Of a stretch of 64,000 nt of DNA, positions 42,932 to 51,981 are shown piece by piece. The notes below the pieces were generated by a model, which was given only the letters and a program-made list of their open reading frames with translations, made no database searches and had not been told where the DNA came from. A program made the position numbers and the translations under genes. The DNA comes from UBA4416 sp036676295. Its GTDB lineage: Bacteria > Bacteroidota > Bacteroidia > B-17B0 > Aurantibacillaceae. Each line of letters opens with the position of its first letter. Position 1 is the first letter of the stretch. The stretch lies in the NCBI GenBank assembly GCA_036676295.1, contig JAKFDE010000013.1, forward strand, positions 19,872 to 83,871. Reading direction: 5' to 3'.

Positions 42932-44587
42932 ATGTTACAGCACTTACGCATACAAAACTTTGCCTTAATTGAGCAAACTGATATTAAGTTTGATAAAGGC
43001 TTAACTGTTATTACCGGCGAAACCGGAGCAGGAAAATCGATCCTATTAGGAGCCTTAGGTTTAACATTAGGTAATAGAGCTGATGTGAGTTCCTTGCATG
43101 ATAAAACCAAAAAATGTGTCATTGAAGTGCAATTCAATATTAAAGCCTATCAATTGCAATCGTTTTTTGCAATTAACGAATTAGACTTTGAAGAAGTAAC
43201 TACTATAAGAAGAGAAATTACTCCTGAAGGTAAATCAAGAGCTTTTGTAAATGATACGCCGACTACCATTACTGTTTTAAAAGAATTAGGCGAACAGTTA
43301 ATTGATATACATTCGCAACACGAAACTTTATTATTAAAAGAAACTAATTTTCAGTTTGAATTAGTGGATGCCTTTGCGCAAACAACCAATTTATTTACTG
43401 ATTATAAAAAACAATACAATTCTTTACAAAAATTAAAAAAACAATTAGACGAGTTAACGGCTCAGGAACTTCAGGCAAAAAAAGAATTGGATTATTTTCA
43501 GTTTCAGTTTACAGAGTTGGATGAAGCAAATATTAAAGTTGGAGAACAAAAGCAATTAGAAGAAGAAAGTGAGACTTTAGAAAATGCGGAATTCATAAAA
43601 AGTAATTTATCTAAATCATCCATCGCTATTAATGGAGGCGATGAAAATATGCTATCTGCTTTAGCAATTATTAAACAACAATTACATAGCGTTTCTAAAT
43701 TCGGAAAACAATTTAATGATCTATACGAACGCATTAATTCTGTGATTATAGAATTAAAAGAATTGGCCGCAGATATCGATCATTGCGAAGAAGAAGTGGT
43801 GTGTGACAATGTTAGATTAGAAGAAGTGAATTCGCAATTGGATAAATTGAATCGCTTACTTAAAAAACATGGCGTTAATTCGGAAGAAGAACTGCTTACT
43901 ATTAAGGAAGAGATCGAAAATAAACTACAACAATTCTCGTCCTTAGAAGTGAGTATTGAAAAAACTCAAAAAGAAATTAGTGTATTAGAAAAGCAATGTA
44001 AAGTATTGGCTAAAGATCTGTCTGATAAACGACAAAAAGCTTTAGCCGGAATAGAACAAAACATTAAAGCCATGTTGGCCAGTTTATCAATGGCAAATGC
44101 GCAATTTAAAATTGATCTGAAACAACAGGATAATTTATCGGCAACAGGTATAGATACGATCGCCTTTTTATTTACAGCCAATAAAGGAGCCGAATTTAAA
44201 GAGCTTCATAAAACTGCTTCGGGTGGAGAATTATCACGTTTGATGTTATGTTTAAAAGCACTGTTAGCAGAGCGTACAGAATTGCCAACCATTATTTTTG
44301 ATGAGATTGATACCGGAGTGAGTGGCGATGTGGCTGATAAGATCGGAAACATTTTAGATGTGATGGGAAAAGCAATGCAGGTTATTGCTATTACACATTT
44401 ACCACAAATGGCCAGCAAAGGCAACAATCATTTATTTGTTTATAAATCCGATTCAAAAGATAAAACGACCTCTAACATTAAATCATTGAGTAAAGATGAG
44501 CGTGTAGGGGAGATTGCTAAAATGTTAAGCACAGGTACTCCAACAGAAACAGCACTTAAAAACGCCAAAGAATTATTGAATGTATAG
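42932..44587 (+). CDS. recN: DNA repair protein RecN
   Basis: 551 residues from the ATG at 42932 (MLQHLRIQNFALIEQT), the normal RecN start. The frame opens earlier with TTG at 42878, but those 18 residues are not conserved. SMC-like ATPase with Walker A GETGAGKSILLGALGL, a coiled-coil middle (about 150-380), ABC signature SGGELSRLMLCLKALL and Walker B TIIFDEIDTGVSGDV. RecN helps hold broken DNA ends together during double-strand-break repair. Confidence 0.95.
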   Translation: MLQHLRIQNFALIEQTDIKFDKGLTVITGETGAGKSILLGALGLTLGNRADVSSLHDKTKKCVIEVQFNIKAYQLQSFFAINELDFEEVTTIRREITPEGKSRAFVNDTPTTITVLKELGEQLIDIHSQHETLLLKETNFQFELVDAFAQTTNLFTDYKKQYNSLQKLKKQLDELTAQELQAKKELDYFQFQFTELDEANIKVGEQKQLEEESETLENAEFIKSNLSKSSIAINGGDENMLSALAIIKQQLHSVSKFGKQFNDLYERINSVIIELKELAADIDHCEEEVVCDNVRLEEVNSQLDKLNRLLKKHGVNSEEELLTIKEEIENKLQQFSSLEVSIEKTQKEISVLEKQCKVLAKDLSDKRQKALAGIEQNIKAMLASLSMANAQFKIDLKQQDNLSATGIDTIAFLFTANKGAEFKELHKTASGGELSRLMLCLKALLAERTELPTIIFDEIDTGVSGDVADKIGNILDVMGKAMQVIAITHLPQMASKGNNHLFVYKSDSKDKTTSNIKSLSKDERVGEIAKMLSTGTPTETALKNAKELLNV

Positions 44588-44672
44588 TTTTTACTAAAAA
44601 ATCAGTTAAATTCAACGTAATAATGCGCGACTTTCTAAACCTTTTAACTTTCTAAACTTTTCGTATTAATCG

Positions 44673-44680
44673 TATATTTG
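44673..44680 (+). promoter_or_regulatory. candidate -7 element (TATATTTG) for fabI
   Basis: Exact TAnnTTTG match, 23 bases before the fabI ATG. No obvious TTG at the -33 distance; an A/T-rich stretch precedes it. Confidence 0.45.
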
Positions 44681-44703
44681 CACAACTAAAAAACACAAAC
44701 AAT

Positions 44704-45516
44704 ATGGCTTACAACTTATTAAAAGGAAAACGCGGAATCATTACCGGAGCTTTAGATGAAAATTCTATTGCCTGGAAAGTAGCACAAAAATGCCACGAAG
44801 AAGGCGCAACCTTTACATTAACCAACGCGCCAATTGCGATGCGTATGGGCGAGATCAATAAATTAGCAGAAGCAACTAATTCTAAAATTATTCCTGCCGA
44901 TGCAACAAGTATGGATGATTTGACCAAACTTTATACCGATTCAATGGATATTTTAGGTGGTAAGATCGATTTCGTATTACATTCAATTGGTATGAGTGTG
45001 AACATTCGTAAAAACATTCCTTATACTGAATTGAATTATGAATTTTATAATAAAGGAATTGATGTATCAGCTTTATCATTTCATAAAATGTTAGCGGCTG
45101 CGCATAAATTAGACGCGTTGAACGAACATGCTTCGGTAGTGGCTTTATCTTATATTGCTGCCCAACGTACGTATCCTTTTTATACAGATATGGCTGACAT
45201 TAAAGCAATGTTAGAGAGTATTGCTCGTACATTCGGTTATCATTATGGTAAACAAAAGAAAGTACGTATCAATACGATTTCTCAATCACCTACTAAAACT
45301 ACAGCCGGTGGTGGTATCAAAGGTTTCTCTGATTTCTATACCTTTGCTGATCTGCAATCTCCATTAGGAAATGCAAGTGCTGATGATTGCGCGGCTTATA
45401 CCGTAAGTTTATTTTCTGATTTAACACGTATGGTTACTATGCAGAATTTATACCACGATGGTGGTTATAGCTCTACTGGTATCAGTACTGAGTTGATCGA
45501 AAAAATTTCTCAATAA
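44704..45516 (+). CDS. fabI: enoyl-[acyl-carrier-protein] reductase (NADH)
   Basis: 270 residues, short-chain dehydrogenase fold. The N-terminal coenzyme loop is ITGALDENSIAWKVAQKC. The catalytic Tyr and Lys are in FYTDMADIKAM (Tyr-x6-Lys), followed by INTISQSPTKTTAGGGIKGF. It catalyses the last reduction in each cycle of fatty acid elongation. The motifs fit FabI and not FabK or FabV. Confidence 0.96.
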   Translation: MAYNLLKGKRGIITGALDENSIAWKVAQKCHEEGATFTLTNAPIAMRMGEINKLAEATNSKIIPADATSMDDLTKLYTDSMDILGGKIDFVLHSIGMSVNIRKNIPYTELNYEFYNKGIDVSALSFHKMLAAAHKLDALNEHASVVALSYIAAQRTYPFYTDMADIKAMLESIARTFGYHYGKQKKVRINTISQSPTKTTAGGGIKGFSDFYTFADLQSPLGNASADDCAAYTVSLFSDLTRMVTMQNLYHDGGYSSTGISTELIEKISQ

Positions 45517-45526
45517 ATAATTAATA

Positions 45527-45552
45527 CAAAGCCTGAATTAATTCAGGCTTTG
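45527..45552 (+). terminator. terminator-like perfect palindrome after fabI
   Basis: CAAAGCCTGAATT / AATTCAGGCTTTG, perfect 26-base palindrome with weak T-rich sequence after it. It may end fabI transcription only partly and let some read-through reach the gene at 45581. Confidence 0.6.
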
Positions 45553-45580
45553 TTGTTTAAATCCATTATCCATTTAATTA

Positions 45581-46078
45581 ATGCCATCATACAGTTTAGA
45601 TAATACTTCTGAAGAGCATTTTGATTTTGATGTTTTCTCAATTACAACTACAGAAAGCATTTACAGAGTTATTCATGTACTGAATGATGCCATGAATATT
45701 GATCTGCAACTCAACGATCTGTTGGATTACACGCATAAAGAAGGACAGGATTTCTATTTCCCTGTTTACACGTTTATGCACGAAGAATTGAATATTGAAT
45801 TTAATTTATTGCCTAATCAAACGTCGTTTCAGCCACCCTACAGCAAACAGCAGCAAGATCCTGTGGATTTATTTGGTGGGGATGTTGAACATACTACCAA
45901 GCTTATTCCTGAACTGGAAAACGCTGATTTTTATTTACTGGTGAAAGGAGATAACCGTTACTTGCATACACATACTATTTTGAAGGCAATGCAAGGTATC
46001 GATTCGTTTCAGGCAGTAGAAGAAATTGCTTTAGAGAAATTAAAAGACAAGAAAGCAAAAGGTAATTTATTGTTTTAG
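45581..46078 (+). CDS. IPExxxVDY-family protein
   Basis: 165 residues, no signal peptide or membrane segment. The family-naming pattern is present as LIPELENADFYLLVKG (I-P-E-x3-A-D-F in place of V-D-Y). The N-terminal segment DFDVFSITTTESIYRVIHVLN is also typical. Members occur widely in Flavobacteriia; the function is, to my knowledge, unknown. It follows fabI after the palindrome at 45527, and its 3' end overlaps by 12 bases that of the convergent membrane protein. Confidence 0.75.
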   Translation: MPSYSLDNTSEEHFDFDVFSITTTESIYRVIHVLNDAMNIDLQLNDLLDYTHKEGQDFYFPVYTFMHEELNIEFNLLPNQTSFQPPYSKQQQDPVDLFGGDVEHTTKLIPELENADFYLLVKGDNRYLHTHTILKAMQGIDSFQAVEEIALEKLKDKKAKGNLLF

Positions 46079-46303
46079 ATTTTTGATCAACCCAATGATC
46101 GCTACCAAACTCCAGGTGCCTTCTAAAATGATAAAAGGCAAAGAGTTTAATAAAACACTTCCGTAGCAGGCAAAAGCGCCACCAATAATATTTAGGATAA
46201 AATAGCTTTTACTCGTATCATTTAAATACTTGAATGTATTTAAAAAGAAAGCCAGTAGAATTAATGAAACTCCAATGGTGCTGATAATGTCGGTGTAACT
46301 CAT
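46067..46303 (-). CDS. small membrane protein, CBU_0592-like
   Basis: 78 residues with three hydrophobic helices (about 7-22, 33-50, 55-73) containing FFLNTFKYLNDTSKSYFILN and GGAFACYGS. It resembles the small membrane protein family named CBU_0592, whose function is unknown. Its ATG overlaps the stop of aroA by four bases (ATGA), so the two are translationally coupled. Confidence 0.7.
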   Translation of the reverse strand: MSYTDIISTIGVSLILLAFFLNTFKYLNDTSKSYFILNIIGGAFACYGSVLLNSLPFIILEGTWSLVAIIGLIKNLKQ

Positions 46304-47550
46304 ACGGATTTATAAAAGATGCCAATGCGTTTTAGATCATTCCAGAATTCGGGATACGATTTGGAAACAACTTCTGCATCTTCAATGACAATGTTTTCAA
46401 ACACTAAACACAAAGGTGCAAAAGCCATAGCCATACGATGATCATTATAGGTGGCAATATAAAATGTGTTATTGGATGTTTGTGGTTCTGTATAGTTGTA
46501 ACTTATAGAACTCAAGGTAACATCAATGTCAAAACCAAATTTATTCACTTCATTTTTTAAAGCTAAGATGCGATCTGTTTCTTTCACTTTAAGAGTCTGT
46601 AATCCGGTAAAGTTAAAAGATGTTTTGAGGGCAAGGCTTGTACAAACTACTGTTTGTGCTATATCCGGACAATCAATGAAATTGTAATTTAATTTATCGT
46701 CGACCAGTAGTTTTGTTTTAGATAGTTTTATTTTGTTATCTAAATATTCAGTTTCAACTCCAAAAGATTTATAGATATTAGCGCATACAGAATCTGCTTG
46801 TAAACTTTTTTGAAATAATCCTTTTAAAGTTAATTCGGTATTTAGTTTTGATAAAGCAATCAAACTGAAGAAGTATGATGCGGCACTCCAATCACTTTCA
46901 ACGGTGTATTCTGGTTTTGAATAAGTATAATGAACAGGCTTAACTGTAATGATATTTTGATTCCAATCTACTGAGGCGCCAAATTCTTTCATCATATCAA
47001 TGGTCATATTGATATAAGGTTTTGATACTACATTTTTTTCGATGGTTAATTCTAAGCCTTTTTCAAAATAAGGAGCCACTAATAATAAGGCGCTGATAAA
47101 CTGGCTGCTTACATTGCCATTGATGATTGTTTTGCCGCCTGCAATCTTTTTTCCTTTGATTAATAATGGAGGATAGCCTTCGTTGTTCTTGTATGTAATG
47201 TCAGCCCCTAATAGTTGTAAGACCTCTACTAGTTCTTTAATAGGGCGTTGCTGCATGCGTTCGGAACCTGTAAGCTCCATATTTCCGGTACGAGAAGAAA
47301 GATATGCGGTTAAGAAACGCATATCGGTTCCTGCATGTCCAATATCAATAACATTAGAGTTATTGTTTTGAATAGATTCGAATGCATGTAACAAATGTTT
47401 GGTGTCATCAGAATCAGATAAATTGTTGATAGAAAAATTTAAACCCGAAAGAGCTTTGATCATTAACACTCTATTGCTAATACTTTTTGATCCAGGCAAA
47501 CTGATCGTGCCTTGAATTGCATTGGTTGGTTTATGTAATTGTAGGTTCAC
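46300..47550 (-). CDS. aroA: 3-phosphoshikimate 1-carboxyvinyltransferase (EPSP synthase)
   Basis: 416 residues. Phosphate- and shikimate-binding motifs are SLPGSKSISNRVLMIKAL, GHAGTDMRFLTAYLSSR and the late KVKETDRILALKNE and YNDHRMAMAFAPL. The enzyme joins shikimate 3-phosphate and phosphoenolpyruvate in aromatic amino-acid synthesis. By sequence it is somewhat divergent (GTDMRF where many have GTAMRP), as is common in Bacteroidota. Followed by the coupled small membrane protein. Confidence 0.94.
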   Translation of the reverse strand: MNLQLHKPTNAIQGTISLPGSKSISNRVLMIKALSGLNFSINNLSDSDDTKHLLHAFESIQNNNSNVIDIGHAGTDMRFLTAYLSSRTGNMELTGSERMQQRPIKELVEVLQLLGADITYKNNEGYPPLLIKGKKIAGGKTIINGNVSSQFISALLLVAPYFEKGLELTIEKNVVSKPYINMTIDMMKEFGASVDWNQNIITVKPVHYTYSKPEYTVESDWSAASYFFSLIALSKLNTELTLKGLFQKSLQADSVCANIYKSFGVETEYLDNKIKLSKTKLLVDDKLNYNFIDCPDIAQTVVCTSLALKTSFNFTGLQTLKVKETDRILALKNEVNKFGFDIDVTLSSISYNYTEPQTSNNTFYIATYNDHRMAMAFAPLCLVFENIVIEDAEVVSKSYPEFWNDLKRIGIFYKSV

Positions 47551-47561
47551 TGGTTACAAAT

Positions 47562-48314
47562 TTATAATTTAAATCCGACCGTTAAATAAATAAAATGAGA
47601 GCTAATATATAAACTGCTTGGTGCAAAATTTTCCTGTAAATACATTGGTGAAGTAGCATATCTAATTTGTAATTCGGCGAATACTGCATTTTGTTTAAGA
47701 GGAGTGTTTTTCTGAATGCCAATGCCCGCCGAAAAAAAAGAGCTGTTCATGCTGGAAAATGCCGGTAATTTAAAAGTGAGGCCTCCTCTTTTTTCAATCA
47801 TATCTTCGCCATTATAAGATACTTTTAATTTATTATCTAATAGCCAACGGTAACAATAGCCGGCAAACAGATAACTTGAAAAAATACTATTGTTTTCTTT
47901 TTTTAAGGAATATTTTAATTGTAAAGGGAAATCCAGTTCATGTATCGTTAAATTATATTTTGCATTCATTGTTTTATTATAAAAACGAATACTATCATCA
48001 TAAAAATAGTAAGAGTTAAAACTTAATCCATGGTACATATAATCAACACCTACCATAAAAAAACAACGATTGTTTTTGTCTAATCGTATTTCTTCTTTTA
48101 ATGAAACATTAAAGGATAATTTTTGTTTAGCCCCCGAGGTATGATTTTTATTAGGTTTGTATAAACCAATAACCGGAGAAAAGCCTATACGTGTTTTTAC
48201 AACCGGATTTTTTCGATTGTTACGTAATCTTTTTCCGCCATCTTCCTGAGCCGTGAGTAAAGCAACATTAGATAGGATGAATAATAGAAGAAAATATTTG
48301 AAGTAGTTTTTCAA
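47562..48314 (-). CDS. outer-membrane beta-barrel protein (porin-like), TTG start
   Basis: 250 residues if translation starts at the TTG at 48314, which gives a clean signal peptide (MKNYFKYFLLLFILSNVALL...TAQ) and avoids overlap with the gene upstream. ATG codons exist only farther upstream inside that gene. The mature protein has alternating hydrophobic strands (MVGVDYMYHGLSFNSYYFY, SSYLFAGYCYRWLLDNKLKV) and ends with an aromatic strand (FIYLTVGFKL), typical of OMP-beta-barrel. No specific substrate can be named. It lies between aroA and the DUF2480 gene. Confidence 0.7.
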   Translation of the reverse strand: MKNYFKYFLLLFILSNVALLTAQEDGGKRLRNNRKNPVVKTRIGFSPVIGLYKPNKNHTSGAKQKLSFNVSLKEEIRLDKNNRCFFMVGVDYMYHGLSFNSYYFYDDSIRFYNKTMNAKYNLTIHELDFPLQLKYSLKKENNSIFSSYLFAGYCYRWLLDNKLKVSYNGEDMIEKRGGLTFKLPAFSSMNSSFFSAGIGIQKNTPLKQNAVFAELQIRYATSPMYLQENFAPSSLYISSHFIYLTVGFKL

Positions 48315-48330
48315 TACAGCAAATATACAA

Positions 48331-48843
48331 TTAAGTTGTTTTTGCTTTATATAATGGAACAGTACTGCAAGGCTCACCATACATAATAGATTTAGCAAAA
48401 GGTCTTAATCCATTAACCAGTTCTACATAAGCATGTGTACTTACCGGTAAATTACCACATCCTTTTACAACAATACGTTGGTCTTTGTAATCTGAATAAT
48501 TTATTTTTTGTAAAACTTCATTGAATAAAATAGTTTCGAGAGTTTCTAAATTACCAAAAACTATTTTTTTTGCATATGGTTCTAAGGCAATACTAATCAA
48601 CATATAGGCCCAGGTTGGCACTATAGCATCTGCTGTGCAAACGATGGCTACATATTTGTCCTTGTATGCAGTCCAATCGTGTTGTTTAATATATTCTCTG
48701 AAATCTTTTTCTTTTAAAATCAATTCCTGAAAAAGTAAAGGTTTAATATCAAATAAAACACGTTCGCCTTTTGGATAATACTCTTCCAGATCAATTGTAA
48801 TTAATCCGCTATTGGCAACTTTATTGATAATTTCTTCAGACAT
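48331..48843 (-). CDS. DUF2480-family protein
   Basis: 170 residues, soluble. The sequence (LITIDLEEYYPKGERVLFD, CTADAIVPTWAYMLI, VVKGCGNLPVSTHAYV, MYGEPCSTVPLYK) matches DUF2480, a family seen in Bacteroidota. It is often next to SUF genes and is conserved in its Cys residues (here Cys-Gly and PCSTVP). That hints at a link to iron-sulfur cluster assembly, but the role is not proven. A DUF59/SufT-type gene lies 45 bases upstream on the same strand, which supports the association. Confidence 0.75.
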   Translation of the reverse strand: MSEEIINKVANSGLITIDLEEYYPKGERVLFDIKPLLFQELILKEKDFREYIKQHDWTAYKDKYVAIVCTADAIVPTWAYMLISIALEPYAKKIVFGNLETLETILFNEVLQKINYSDYKDQRIVVKGCGNLPVSTHAYVELVNGLRPFAKSIMYGEPCSTVPLYKAKTT

Positions 48844-48888
48844 TTTTTAAAACTTTTTAATTTTTAAATTATCAATTTTTAATGAATG

Positions 48889-49218
48889 TTACATAAACCC
48901 TAATTCGAGTTGAGCTACTTCGCTCATCATATCTTTGGTCCAGCTGGGTTCAAAGGTTAGTTTTAATTCGGCTGATTTTATTCCCTGAACTAATTTCAAT
49001 TTATTTTCTACTTCAGCCGGCAATGTTTCTGCAACAGGGCAGTTGGGCGAAGTTAAGGTCATTGTTATTTTTAATTCGTTCTCTTCATTCAGATCCAATT
49101 CGTAGATTAACCCCAACTCCCAAATATCTACAGGTATTTCCGGATCGTAACAGGTTTTGATCTCATCGATCACCCGTTGCATTAACTCTGTATTTTTAGT
49201 GATTATTATAGCACTCAT
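48889..49218 (-). CDS. SUF-associated MIP18/DUF59 protein (SufT-like)
   Basis: 109 residues from the ATG at 49218 (MSAIIITKNTEL), inside a longer frame whose first 17 codons overlap the gene before it. DUF59 signature: VIDEIKTCYDPEIPVDIWEL, LGLIYEL, MTLTSPNCPVAETLP with the reactive Cys, and LKLTFEPSWTKDMMS. Members take part in iron-sulfur cluster maturation or, as PaaD, in phenylacetate oxygenase. No paa gene is near, so the SUF role is more likely. It is followed by DUF2480. Confidence 0.88.
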   Translation of the reverse strand: MSAIIITKNTELMQRVIDEIKTCYDPEIPVDIWELGLIYELDLNEENELKITMTLTSPNCPVAETLPAEVENKLKLVQGIKSAELKLTFEPSWTKDMMSEVAQLELGFM

Positions 49219-49222
49219 TTTT

Positions 49223-50080
49223 TTAGAACTTGTAGTCTTTATATTCTTTTGTGAATTCGGCATCATCAATTTTAGGATTTACCTGTAAGTAATGATAGTC
49301 GTATTGTTCGTATAAACTTTTATCATCAAATATTTTTACACCTATTGGTAAAAAGTATAACTGATCGATGTACAAAGTTACGTGTTTTGCATAAGCATTC
49401 GGAACTTTTAAAACCTGACCTTTTTTCAAAATATCGAAATAATCATTTAGTTTAGGATTTACTTCCAGGATCATGTATTCGCTAATATGTAATTTTCGGG
49501 CAATAGTAGTAATGCTTTCGTTATTCCCCACGGTGTAGTTCTCGTATCCAAAATCCTTATTGTCGATAATGACCTTGTAACATGGTCGGTTATTATAACG
49601 TTCTTCCCCTTCCAATTTGAAATAATGGTCAAATTTATCATTTACTTTAAGTGCCATATATTCTACAACGCTTCCAAAATAATCAAAACCCATTTCGTTT
49701 AAGGTATGATGTTGATCTTGTCTCATTAAAAAGCCTAAAGGATCCAAACTCAGGTTCATAAAAGGAAAAGAGTTTGGCTTTACATAAGCTTTGTTGTGGT
49801 TCCAGCCACTGATCCAAAGCAGTTCAATGCCTTTAATGTATAAATAGATCTTTCGAGGTTTTCTGTTCAATTTCACAGAGGATTCGTAATGATTATAGCC
49901 TTTTTTACCACGTTCGGTAATTTTTAAGCTGTATTTCAACCGATCCACCTCTTCAATGGATTTAACCATTTTATAAATGATTTCTTTGGCTGTTAATTGA
50001 TTTTTTTGCGCATGAAGTGCTCTGCTGTAAAATAAACCGGATATAACAGCTATATAAAGGAAAATTCTCGTTTTTGACAT
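49223..50080 (-). CDS. DUF1571-family secreted protein with an inserted LysM domain
   Basis: About 285 residues from the ATG at 50080. A signal peptide (MSKTRIFLYIAVISGLFYSR) is followed by a DUF1571-type domain (KMVKSIEEVDRLKYSLKITE, KPRKIYLYIKGIELLWISG). Between its halves, about residues 185-230, lies a LysM-type domain (YTVGNNESITTIARKLHISE, YMILEVNPKLN, ILKKGQVLKVP). The DUF1571 fold resumes with HVTLYIDQLYFLPIGVKIFD. LysM binds N-acetylglucosamine polymers, so the protein is probably a periplasmic or outer-membrane factor that touches peptidoglycan. The function is otherwise unknown. It ends four bases before the SufT-like start. Confidence 0.75.
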   Translation of the reverse strand: MSKTRIFLYIAVISGLFYSRALHAQKNQLTAKEIIYKMVKSIEEVDRLKYSLKITERGKKGYNHYESSVKLNRKPRKIYLYIKGIELLWISGWNHNKAYVKPNSFPFMNLSLDPLGFLMRQDQHHTLNEMGFDYFGSVVEYMALKVNDKFDHYFKLEGEERYNNRPCYKVIIDNKDFGYENYTVGNNESITTIARKLHISEYMILEVNPKLNDYFDILKKGQVLKVPNAYAKHVTLYIDQLYFLPIGVKIFDDKSLYEQYDYHYLQVNPKIDDAEFTKEYKDYKF

Positions 50081-50222
50081 GGCCTGCAAAGGTAAAATAA
50101 TCTTTAATACATTGTGATAAAATGTTAATTAATTGGTTGTTAATATTTTAGAAAATATGCCGTCTCTTTTATAAATTTATGAACAAAACATAGCTAAAAA
50201 ACTGTACATTCGAAGTCCCTAT

Positions 50223-51296
50223 ATGGTACAATACATCCAAATAATAGATCTAATATCCGAGCTTTTATACAAGCACGATTGTGTGATCGTACCTAATTTT
50301 GGTGGTTTTGTAGCCCGTAATTACAGCTCTAGTTTTAGTAAAGGCAACAATTTGTTGTATCCGCAGGCCAAGCATATTTTGTTTAACAAAAACCTGCTTC
50401 ATAATGATGGTTTGCTGGTTTCTGCTTTAATGGAGAAGGCCAATGTGAGTTATATAGAGGCGGATAAATTAATAGCTGATTGCAAGGATTACATACAATC
50501 TTTATTAACTGTTAAAAAGAGATTTGAACTCTCTAATATTGGGTTATTATATATTGATGCAGAAAATAATCTGCGTTTTGAAGCTAAAGCTGATGTTAAT
50601 TTCTTGCTTGATTCTTTCGGTTTTGAGCCGGTATTAGCAACTGAATTAGTTTTAGAGGCAGAATCTCCAATTGTTACTAAACAATTTGAAGACAGAAAAG
50701 CTGTTGTTGAAAGCCCTGTTAAACAAAAAAGATCTTACATGAAAATTGCGGCTTTAGCAGTAGGTTTACCTGCCACTTTAGCCTTTTTGTTACTAGCTGC
50801 CGGATCTAAGCCAATGAAACCTTTATTGGAATCGTCTTTAAATCCATTTTATACTCCTGAAAAAACCTATACACCGGTTAATTTCGTTGAAAAAACAGTA
50901 TTTATTAATCAAAGAAAAACCACTACTTTATTGTCTGATGCAAACGGATATGCTTCATTTACATTAACTGCTAATGGTCCTGTATTAGTAGCAGCAAATG
51001 ATACCATTGCTAAAGTTGATAAAACAATGGTAACAAAACCTGTTTATCATGTTCCTTCTTCCGAAAAATTTGATGGGAAATTCCAGGTAGTAGTTGGTTG
51101 TTTTGGTGTGGAAGAAAATGCCGAAAAATTAATTCGCGAATTAATGACCAAAAAAATTAAAGCAGGTATTAGTGGTACTAACGCTAAAGGTTTACATGTA
51201 GTTAGTTGCGGTGGCTTTAACTCAAAAGATGAAGCGAGTAGTTTATTGGCAAATATTAAAACAAACTATCCCAATGCCTGGGTAATGGCAAAATAA
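50223..51296 (+). CDS. HU-CCDC81-type protein with C-terminal SPOR domain
   Basis: 357 residues. The N-terminal part (about 1-145) holds two CCDC81-like HU modules (DCVIVPNFGGFVARNYSSSF, LFNKNLLHNDGLLVSALME, RFELSNIGLLYIDAENNL). One membrane helix lies at about 176-196 (KIAALAVGLPATLAFLLLAA). The C-terminal 80 residues form a SPOR domain (FQVVVGCFGVEENAEKLIRE, GLHVVSCGGFNSKDEA). SPOR binds denuded glycan at division sites. The family is widespread and specific to Bacteroidota; the HU-like part may bind DNA. A link between the nucleoid and the septal wall is an inference. Confidence 0.88.
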   Translation: MVQYIQIIDLISELLYKHDCVIVPNFGGFVARNYSSSFSKGNNLLYPQAKHILFNKNLLHNDGLLVSALMEKANVSYIEADKLIADCKDYIQSLLTVKKRFELSNIGLLYIDAENNLRFEAKADVNFLLDSFGFEPVLATELVLEAESPIVTKQFEDRKAVVESPVKQKRSYMKIAALAVGLPATLAFLLLAAGSKPMKPLLESSLNPFYTPEKTYTPVNFVEKTVFINQRKTTTLLSDANGYASFTLTANGPVLVAANDTIAKVDKTMVTKPVYHVPSSEKFDGKFQVVVGCFGVEENAEKLIRELMTKKIKAGISGTNAKGLHVVSCGGFNSKDEASSLLANIKTNYPNAWVMAK

Positions 51297-51381
51297 ATTC
51301 ATTCTTTCTGCGTTTCTAATTCATCATCCCCTTTTAATTAACCAAAATATAACTGAATAGTTTTATTTATATTCGCATTGC

Positions 51382-51981
51382 TTGAAGTATCTACTGGTAA
51401 TTATATTTATTTTTTTTGGAGCAAGATCTTTTTTTGCTCAATCTGATTCTGCTACATATAATCCTAAACAAGAAATTGTGTACGATGGCAAACGATTTAG
51501 AGTATACAATAATTGGTTATCGGCAGGTGCAGGTGCTTCTTTTAATACGCAATGGCCAAAGGACGAAAAAAATATTGGCGCTGATTTCAGCTTTCATATC
51601 AAACAACAGTATCTCAGAATTGGGGGGTTTATGAGTGGAACTAATTTTCATGCTTCCAATAATTATAATGTTCATTTAGGTTTAGGGCTAAGAAAAGAAA
51701 AAGAAAAATATAATCTTTCTGCTTTCATCGGCCCCTCTGCATCTTATTTTAAACGACCCTTGAAAGATTCCGCAAATTATAATTTAGTGTCAGTGTATAA
51801 CGAAGTTGGCGGTTATGCCGTTGTTGAGGCAATTTATAAAGTAACCTATGATGTAGGTATTGGCGGGCAAATTTTTTGTGATTACAATAGAGTACAAACG
51901 GTGTACGGTGTAAGATTAGTTGTTTATTTTTCAGGCGCTTACCGTGGTATAAAATATGGCCGTGTTCCAGCAAAAAAATAA
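51382..51981 (+). CDS. secreted outer-membrane protein of unknown function, TTG start
   Basis: 199 residues starting at the TTG at 51382; the following residues make a signal peptide (KYLLVIIFIFFGARSFFAQ). Alternating strands (AGASFNTQWPKDEKNIGADF, YNVHLGLGLRKEKEKYNLSA, YKVTYDVGIGGQIFCDYNRV) and the C-terminal YGVRLVVYFSG indicate a small beta-barrel. No family is recognised. Its 3' end overlaps by 26 bases the start of the FAD oxidoreductase. Confidence 0.7.
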   Translation: MKYLLVIIFIFFGARSFFAQSDSATYNPKQEIVYDGKRFRVYNNWLSAGAGASFNTQWPKDEKNIGADFSFHIKQQYLRIGGFMSGTNFHASNNYNVHLGLGLRKEKEKYNLSAFIGPSASYFKRPLKDSANYNLVSVYNEVGGYAVVEAIYKVTYDVGIGGQIFCDYNRVQTVYGVRLVVYFSGAYRGIKYGRVPAKK

